A stretch of DNA of 64,000 nucleotides. Source: Owenia fusiformis. Lineage: Eukaryota; Annelida; Polychaeta; Sabellida; Oweniidae. The notes below the pieces were generated by a model. That model did no database searches. It saw only the letters and a list, made by a program, of their open reading frames with translations, and was not told the origin of the DNA. Below, one piece after another: positions 56,801 through 64,000 of the stretch (position 1 is its first letter; each line of letters starts with the position of its first letter). The DNA lies in NCBI GenBank assembly GCA_903813345.2, contig CAIIXF020000010.1:28482425-28546424 (forward strand), written 5' to 3'. The translations under genes were made by a program, and so were the position numbers.

Positions 56801-59800
56801 GGTGCGATGCATAACCAATAAAATAGAACCATGAAATAGAAGAAGAGAAAGAAGCTTCTAGCTCAATTTTGAAGGAAGTTGCATCTTTTGGCCTGCTTTT
56901 GCCACGATTGCACCCCTCTCCCGAATGAAAACCGAGATTGTTTTTCTTGGCGATCGTATCCCCCCCCCTGACTGAAAGTTGGCTATGCCCCTGAACATGG
57001 ATAATAGGGGCACTATTATTAGCGTACAGAGTCTAGTTATAAACTATAAGAAGACGAAACTCTCTTTTTCATACACATGCCTGCATAACAATCGGAGACA
57101 GAAGTTTTAACATTGTCCAACAAAAATAATAAGAATCTAACATTTAATGATAACAAAAGGATTAATTGCTATGTAGTCTTTGTTTTTTAACTGCGGACGT
57201 ATACCAACATCACCTTGATTACAAAAAAGATTATCTAACAGTCTAGAATTGCTCCTGGGTTTTAATTACAGTTTATGAATAGAGTTATTTTTGCCTCTAT
57301 TCTCATTTTTAAACCGGTCTCTGTTTGCTTATCCATTATTTGTGATAAATTATTTCAGTTAGAGTCGAAATCAAACACCAAATAAACCGGATTAAAATAA
57401 GCCAGTCTGATTGCGAATTTGCAAATCCTGTAAAAGTAACTTAAAGCCGCCTTTTAATTAGAGAAAACAATAAGCTTATCCATCTGATTAAGAAGAAATC
57501 AATGCTATTTGAATCGTGCATTATCTTCAAGCAAGCCAGTAAGACAATCAACGATCTGGCGTTTTGTTTAATCCCCGCCAGTTTAAATTCAATATTGACC
57601 AATGCATGACTTAATATTTTCATTCTACAAGCATTGCAGTGTTTTAATGATTGTATAAACCACATTGTTACCATCCCCGATGCACCATCAGGCCTGTCTC
57701 TCAACCCGAAGTTGTATATCTGTAATTTGGGGGGGGGGTGACGTTCATGTAGAAATATACAATAATTATGTCCGTGTAAAAGCTAAAATTATAAAAAATC
57801 TAATTTCAAAGTCATTCTATTCATGGAAGCGTCAAGTTATGAAAAACAATGCTAAATACTAAAATAAACAAATCGACTAGATTACTTTTGAAAACTTCCT
57901 GAGAGGAAATGGACACATGTATTTTCCTAACTCATTAGAACGTCTGTCTGATTGAAATACTATTTTTCTAAATACAATATAAATGAATAAATCTTGGTTG
58001 CAAAATAATGCTGAGCCTAATAAAAAATTCAAATACTTTCTTTTGCAAATTCCTGAAGAAACTAAAGGATTACAGGTTTGGTTAGAATAAACTGCTTAAA
58101 TTGTACATTTTAAAACTATTAGTGTGATTTGAAACCCGGGATTTGAAACAAGTTTGTATTGAAGGTCTGTTACAGAGGGGCATACAATGTCCCATTTACT
58201 CACCCCTCATCTCCCATACCCGATCTTATTTATGTCTCCAGTTTGTTTCTTGTATATTAATATTTGAAATCAAGTCATTAAGAATGCCAGGGGCCAGTTT
58301 GGGGGTTTGATTCTAGTTATTTTCCTTTAGTCATAGTCTGACTTATATGAAAATATGGAAATTCGGAAGATACCAATTACCTTTTTCAAATGGCAACATA
58401 GTGAAATTTTAGCACAAGAGCACGAATCAATAGTTTAAAGCAAAAGCATTTGAATATTGTAATTTAAAGCGTTTAAACTTTCATGAGATTATACTTTTGG
58501 TTCCCATGATTTGACATCTTTGATCACCTGCAGTTAAGTATCTAGAAAAACATTGCTACTGTAATTAACTGTTAGACGCAGACGATCTTTTTTCCTTCAC
58601 ACAATATACATGTACATATTCACAAAAGGCATTCCCAGCTAAATCACACGAATTGGTGTGATTGTGTAATTGATGTGTTATAATCTCTTTTTATTGAATA
58701 AACCTTAAACTTTTCTTCAAACTTAACACATTGCCCTTGGTATATAACCAATATCCCCCGGAACCCCTCTCAATAAATACCCTGTATGATTAAATCGAGT
58801 TACAAGCCCTCCTGACAGTTGTTAAAGTGGATTGTACAGGGTCTTGAATAACTAGTATGATTTACATGTAAAACAAAATGGTAATCGCGCATTTGTTGGT
58901 GAATGCTCAAGATTTGCTGCACAATCATTCCCCGATTCAACAGTGGTGCAAAAAGCCATCCTTTGATCATTTGTTTAATCAAAAGTTCATGTAATGAGGA
59001 TTAGAAAAATAATGAAGTCTTAAATAATAATCTCTGCTGAAAATGATACCCTTATACTTGCAAAATCAAAACCTGACTCGACATATTTCTAGTGATGCAA
59101 TGAACGACCTGCGATTTTTAACAAACGCCAAATCCCAACCGCCGAACGTTAACACTTAATGCTGAATATTAACACATTAAAAAGTGACAAGAAACAAAAG
59201 GATTGTCTTCAAAATGCCAAACAGCCCCTGGAAACAGTCACATGTTTATTTCTATGCTACCGTATATCGATGGAAAATATGTTAAAACTAACTTTAAACA
59301 ATATCAAGTTGGTCTATTTTTAAAATTAATAATCTTGCATATAAGTGGCTTATCAGATCAATGATCAATCACTTATTCCATTTTAATCCTACAGGTCGGG
59401 AGGGAGCTGTGGGGGGTTACATATAATGAAATTTCTACATGCAAGATCATTTTCACATGTGCAGATACATGTATGATTAATAAAGTCGATGCCATGAGAT
59501 TTGTGATTGGGTTTTATCAAAAAGAATATCACCAAAATATTTTATCATCGTGTAGAAAGTCCAATCTAAAATCTGGTAAATGTGTTGCATTTATTGAAGC
59601 AATAACACTGTAATTAATACCACTGTAAAACTATATTGCAAATGTTTGATATGAAATTCGATTGTCAGGAGTACGAAATACACATCAATACTTTTACATA
59701 ATATCCAGTGTATTATAATAAGATGTTATGACAAAGTCAATTAAAAAACTTCAGTTTCAGTAAAACTAGTTGTAAAACTCCCTAAATCTGTTAAAGGGAA

Positions 59801-62800
59801 GCCCCGGGGGAAGCCTTCATTCAAGCACTGACGTTTAAGTTTATGTTTAAGAGGAAGAATTCAGTATCCCGTGTGTTCACTACCCCCCTCCCATCCCAAA
59901 TTATTTAACTTCATGTATGCTCTTTCATTTCTGTGATTGATAAATGTAATCAATATGATAGCTCTATATTACTCAATTCTTAAGTCGCCAGGAGGCGTTA
60001 CTTAAAAGTGCCTCTTCGAATCTCAGCCTGAAAAACAATTCCTAGCCGATCTCCTGTAATCAAGTTAAACATTCCCAGTTATGAAAACAATGAAATTGAT
60101 ATCACTGATTGATTGGACAAGTATTAGAAATTTGTCTCCAATTGTAATACATACAGATGTATCGTTTTTTGAAATCCTCGGGATATGCATTAAGTGAAGC
60201 AAAGCTGAAAAGTTTCATCTTAAACATAACCAAAATTAAGCACGGAGCTACATTTTGCACTTTGGAACTTTCAACGTGTATCTAGTTTTTTGAAGCTCCG
60301 GCCACCGTACGCCCCCCGTAGAGAAAATGTGCGCAAGGTTTAATTTTAATCTTATTGAATTATGTTAATTAGTTGCTTGGATGGTAGATTGTTTGTTTGC
60401 TTGCTTATCTGCACGATTGATTGCTTGATTGACCGTTTACTTGCTTACATTCTTTCTTTGTTGCTTAGTTGCTTCCTTGGTTTCTTTGCTGGATTAGAGT
60501 TTGATTAGTTACTTGATTGGTTGGTTTGTCGGTTGTTTGCTTGCTTTATTTGTAAGTTGCATGTTTTTTTACTTGCTTAGTTTCCTGCTTGCTATGATGG
60601 TCGTTTGCTTGGTTGCTTGGTTGCTTGCGTGGTTGGTTGCTAGGTTATTTATTTGAAACTTGTCTAAATATCCATAGGCTTAGCCAGGGGGGGGGGGGGT
60701 TGCGAATAAGAATAAGACCCTGAGAAAGAGGAGAAAAAGAACTTTAAAGCTTTTTATTTGAAGCTTCTAGCTCAATTTGGAATGAAGTTGCATCTAATTT
60801 TGTAAAATTCAATATAAAAATCATTTTTTGGCTGGTTTATGTCACAATCGCACCCCCCGATTATGTCACAATCGCACCCCCCCCCCCCCGACTGAAACCC
60901 GAAATCTTTTTGGCGATCGCACCCCCCCCCCCCTGACTGAAAGCTGGCTATGCCCCTGATATCTGTTATTGGCCATAAATAAAACTATATTTATATTGTG
61001 AGCAATTATGGGTTTTGATAATAATTGGCTTTATACATGTATAATTAATCAAATGTCATATTGTATCATGTTGGCTAAATCGTTTCAAGTGAAATATTTA
61101 GAACTGAAATCGGGGTTCGCTTAGTTTGAGTCAGGGAACAATCACACAGACGGATTAATTAATATTTGTTTTGATACATGAGTATTATAGGTTATAGGCA
61201 GTATCATGAGAACCAAGTAAACGTGTATAGGATTATTTTTTGTTTATTCGGAATTGAGTGAACCATCTGTAGTTTTAATTAAGGATCAATAAATACATCT
61301 AATCAAGATCAAATATTAGAAATCTATTTTTGACTGGATAAATTTTTGTTCGAATGTCAAACAGAACCTTCACGTTCTTTATCCATTTGGAACTTTGGTT
61401 TGAATTATTTCAATCAAATGTGTGTTGATACCCCGGGCCAATGCCATTAATTGACAAAATGTTGCAATACATCGCACGCTCGGTCTTAACTGTGTTCATC
61501 GACGGGAGCCGAGTGAACGAAGATGGTTGCAATAGGGGGGGGGGGGGCATTATTGTCTTTATTACAAATTACTTTTACACATTATAACATACATAGTAAA
61601 CGCGACCCGATCGGGGAAGGGATTGGGGTTGTGCACAATTTGCTATCTCTTTATACATGTTTTATTGCCAAATTAATATGAAAACAAGCTGGAGTAACAT
61701 AAATATTTATTTAGTATTTTGTTACCACACATCAAAAGGCGCATTTGAAGTTCAGAAAATGCAAGAAGACTTGGCTAGATATTATGTACTTATATATTTA
61801 TATGTTACGTATTTATTTTGTATTCAATTCCAATTCTCGCACTCCTTGAACCACCCCACCCCTTGGCTACGGGTATACGTACATTCGGCACACGGAGAGA
61901 ATAATATTAGACTTCTGCAATGCAACTAATAAGAGAGACCTAAAATGAAAATAATGTAACAAGTGCTCTACTTTGGTGATAAAAATAACTGTTCCTGTAA
62001 AAATATACAATTGTAGTCCATCACAAAGTTCATTTATTTCATGAAAGCGTCAAGGGACAATGCATCTAAACACTAAGATAAACAATTAATTAACTTCTGA
62101 AGAAACATCCTGTAGTGGAAAAAAACAAATGGCCTTTCATAACGGATTAGAATAGCCAGTCTGTCTGATTGTATAATATATTAGATACATTTTAAATTCC
62201 TTGGGAAATGAAAAATAGTTTTTTCTGGCTGTTTAATGAAAACATAAAAATAAAAAGATGAAAATTTCCCATTCATTAACATCTACATACCCCTAGTGGT
62301 ATGGGCCGTGTGATTGCTACAAATGGACATGCATAATAGATGATGTATTTGAAAGTTGGCTTTGCCTCGATGTATTGGTTAATGAATGATATTATAAACT
62401 TTATTGATCGTGAATTCACCTTTCCAAATTCAAATCCCAAATAAATAAAGCACACAATTCAAGCGTGACACAAAAAGAGCAAAACTGAAAACCCTTTAAC
62501 CTATAGTGCCCGACATTATGTTAATAAATAATTTCTACATGTTGAAATATATTGCTATTTGATTGAGTTCAAGACAAAACTTTTTGGAATTGTTTCACAT
62601 AATGTAATATTCCTCGGATTTGGTGCATACAGATGTTTTACAATCAGAGACAAGGGTCTTATACGGGGTATTATATTTGGCAAACCAATCAATAAGTAGT
62701 ATTAAATTATCACAAGGTAAATAACTTAATCCCTTTTAAAATTGCGGTTAAGTAGCATCTTAATTACAGTAAAGAAAGATCATCTAGGAATTATTTCTGC

Positions 62801-63858
62801 CTCTCATTCCTTAAACCGGCTTCGTTAAACAGTGTCAAGATATTTAAGTCAGAGCCAAAAACAAGACTATTTTTATATTTAAATCCCCTCACCTTGTCAA
62901 TGTTTATGTCTGCATCTGGTTTTTCCTACCTTTTGGAGGGAGACAATATACACATAGATTAATTACTGGCCATGGACAGGGGGCACAGAAACGAACATTC
63001 TGGGATCATTAGGGATAATTGGGGAAGGGGGATGGGTGGTGTTGAATAGAAAAGTCCGGGAGTGAAGTTAAGGGGTCCTGAAATCTTTCTTTTGATATTC
63101 AGTGCTTGAATGGAGACTTGTTTCCACTCCCCGCACTCTAGTAGAATTTAAATATTTGATCCAAAGGAGTTATTTTTAATCAAAAATCAAAAATGATTAA
63201 ATGCTTGCTGCATGCAAACATACTACACTTAAATTGAAATGCTTTACTTAGTTAATTAACGCAGTAGTCACATGACACACGGATAAGACGTACCTGGGCC
63301 GAGGATAAGCAATATTTATCTCTCAATAGGTATGATAAGTGTGAACTTTTTATTCCTGAGAATTAGTAGTTAGTAGTGCTTATTACTTATGGATAAGACA
63401 TTAAGTATTCTTTCTTAGTAGTGCTTAGAAAATAGTGTTTCACGTTGTGTTGTTCAAATATTTTAAAATGGCACTGAAACTCAAGTATTTGATTTTGACT
63501 TTCTAAATTATTCCTTAACTAGTTGCATGATTTCTTATCTACATAATGATATTATACACTTACTTGGGGTATACTTTGGGCAGAGAAATCTAATTTCATA
63601 GTCAAGACATCGAGAACCTGGTTTTTGTTCATTGTTGACACACACCAGTCCACCTTCTACTGAACAATCAGAAGCCCTTTTAAACAACTGACCGGTTCTC
63701 GAAGCAGGAACATGGGTTCCTACTGTCCTGCATCCTATTGCTATTGGATTCTGACATGGCATCACCTGGAATATATGTACACAAACACAGGGATCAGTTT
63801 TCGAAGCAGGAATATGGGTTCCTACTGTCCTGCATTCTATTGCTATTGGGTGCATCAC
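53643..63858 (-). CDS. WxxW-2: 3' part of a second WxxW-domain gene
   Basis: Exons visible are internal B 63765-63564, A 55087-54996 and terminal B 53837-53643 with TAA. Phases (1 into A, 0 into B) fit, so the visible part encodes the end of one WxxW domain and one full domain. Motifs are PCQNPIAIGCR and CLDYEIRFLC in the first B, SWSSWIDRDDPSGTGDW in A, and PCQNPMAIGCR and CLDYEVRYLC in the last B. The 5' end lies past the right edge. The last exon lacks the RGGA loop found in the WxxW-1 terminal exons. Confidence 0.8.
53988..54594. mobile_element. 607-bp MITE with ~165-bp terminal inverted repeats
   Basis: Starts TACACTCCCCTCCATAAG and ends with the reverse complement of TACACTCCCCTACATAGG. 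Arms pair through TTTGGCAACCTTAGC and TGACTTTATTTCCAATACC. It lies immediately 3' upstream of the WxxW-2 terminal exon, in the intron. A left-arm fragment is at 17926. The outermost TA could be a target duplication, as in Tc1/mariner. Confidence 0.82.
54996..55087 (-). CDS. WxxW-2 exon A
   Basis: 92 nt reading (A)ASWSSWIDRDDPSGTGDW, then EDRENLEKGLGA. Donor GTAAAC. Confidence 0.85.
56773..56991. mobile_element. Short hairpin element with G12/C8 ends, copy 1
   Basis: Left side ATAGCCGTAGCCAG then a G-run. Right side a C-run then TGACTGAAAGTTGGCTATGCC. The core holds GAAGCTTCTAGCTCAATTTT. Same family as 60672-60959. Confidence 0.75.
60360..60655 (+). repeat. Degenerate TTGCTTGG/TTGGTTGC simple repeat
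   Basis: Long run of TTGCTTG-, TTGATTG- and TTGGTTG-type words. Confidence 0.8.
60672..60959. mobile_element. Short hairpin element with G13/C-run ends, copy 2
   Basis: TAGCCAG plus a G-run at the left, a C-run plus TGACTGAAAGCTGGCTATGCC at the right, with the same GAAGCTTCTAGCTCAATTT core. The CACAATCGCACCCCCC word is doubled. Confidence 0.75.
63564..63765 (-). CDS. WxxW-2 internal exon B
   Basis: 202 nt starting VMPCQNPIAIGCRTVG and ending in phase 1 at CCCCAA|GTAAGT, as in all internal B exons. Confidence 0.85.
63778..63858 (-). pseudogene. Partial duplicate of WxxW-2 exon B, in frame with it
   Basis: TTCCAG precedes VMHPIAIECRTVGTHIPASK, then the sequence departs and reads without a stop through the acceptor of the next exon B. 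Only the first ~25 codons are duplicated, and the PCQN cysteine is lost. Confidence 0.65.
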
Positions 63859-64000
63859 CTGGAATGATATTGAAACGCGGGGTGTGTAAGGGGAATTTAT
63901 TTAGATGTTCTAGCCGCATTGACACTCTACCGCATTCATTACTATTAAAAAAGCTAGAATCGTTTTAGGTATTGAGCCTTCCATCATATCCCTTTTAAAG

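Larger units (their letters stand above)
55088..63563. other. 8.5-kb intron of WxxW-2
   Basis: No further WxxW exon seen. It contains G-tract hairpins at 56773-56991 and 60672-60959, lone G-tracts at about 57729 and 61536, and a TTGCTTGG-type simple repeat at 60360-60655. Short ORFs are unsupported. Confidence 0.6.

Overview
This is AT-rich metazoan DNA: spliced genes with long introns, GT..AG junctions, AATAAA signals, and dense families of inverted-repeat elements, minisatellites and tRNA-derived repeats. Nothing is prokaryotic. The gene content (an alpha-type brain PAF-acetylhydrolase and secreted WxxW/mucin-type cysteine-rich proteins) and the repeats suggest a marine invertebrate, most likely a lophotrochozoan such as a mollusc. 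The phylum is a guess.

Layout. (1) 1081-7629, plus strand: a complete PAFAH1B2/3-like gene encoding 231 aa. It carries two tandem, homologous, phase-0 117-nt exons (3a and 3b) that look like mutually exclusive alternatives. (2) 7.6-13.65 kb: 3' flank, palindromic elements and an AT-rich kilobase-scale repeat array. (3) 13.69-31.43 kb, minus strand: WxxW-1, a secreted protein gene with a signal-peptide exon at 31379-31313 and a TATA box just upstream. Four WxxW domains follow, each made of exon A (about 92 nt) plus exon B (about 202 nt), ending at a stop at 24156. The chained exons give exactly 419 codons. A second terminal exon lies at 15697-15494 and a third, decayed one at 13.7 kb. (4) 31.0-38.46 kb: the signal-peptide exon and its promoter are duplicated (second copy 36426-36360), with mobile elements between. 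(5) 38465-50826: a near-identical copy of 2760-13651, holding a PAFAH gene that lacks exon 1 but keeps every other exon and splice site. (6) 50.8-53.3 kb: minisatellites. (7) 53643 to the right edge, minus strand: the 3' part of WxxW-2 (internal exon B, exon A, terminal exon B), with an 8.5-kb intron full of repeats and its 5' end outside the window.

The locus is therefore a tandemly duplicated convergent gene pair, PAFAH (+) facing WxxW (-). The second PAFAH copy is joined to the far upstream side of WxxW-1 across a 3-bp microhomology. PAFAH is an intracellular SGNH hydrolase and WxxW proteins are secreted, so the pairing need not be functional. The sharpest observations are the alternative PAFAH exon that replaces the SGNH block II glycine by lysine, growth of WxxW by about 650-bp tandem two-exon duplications, and a TTAA-flanked foldback element whose exact empty site survives in a paralogous intron. 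Assembly of two divergent haplotypes in tandem is a real alternative explanation for the large duplication. All exon joins were inferred by eye from sequence.
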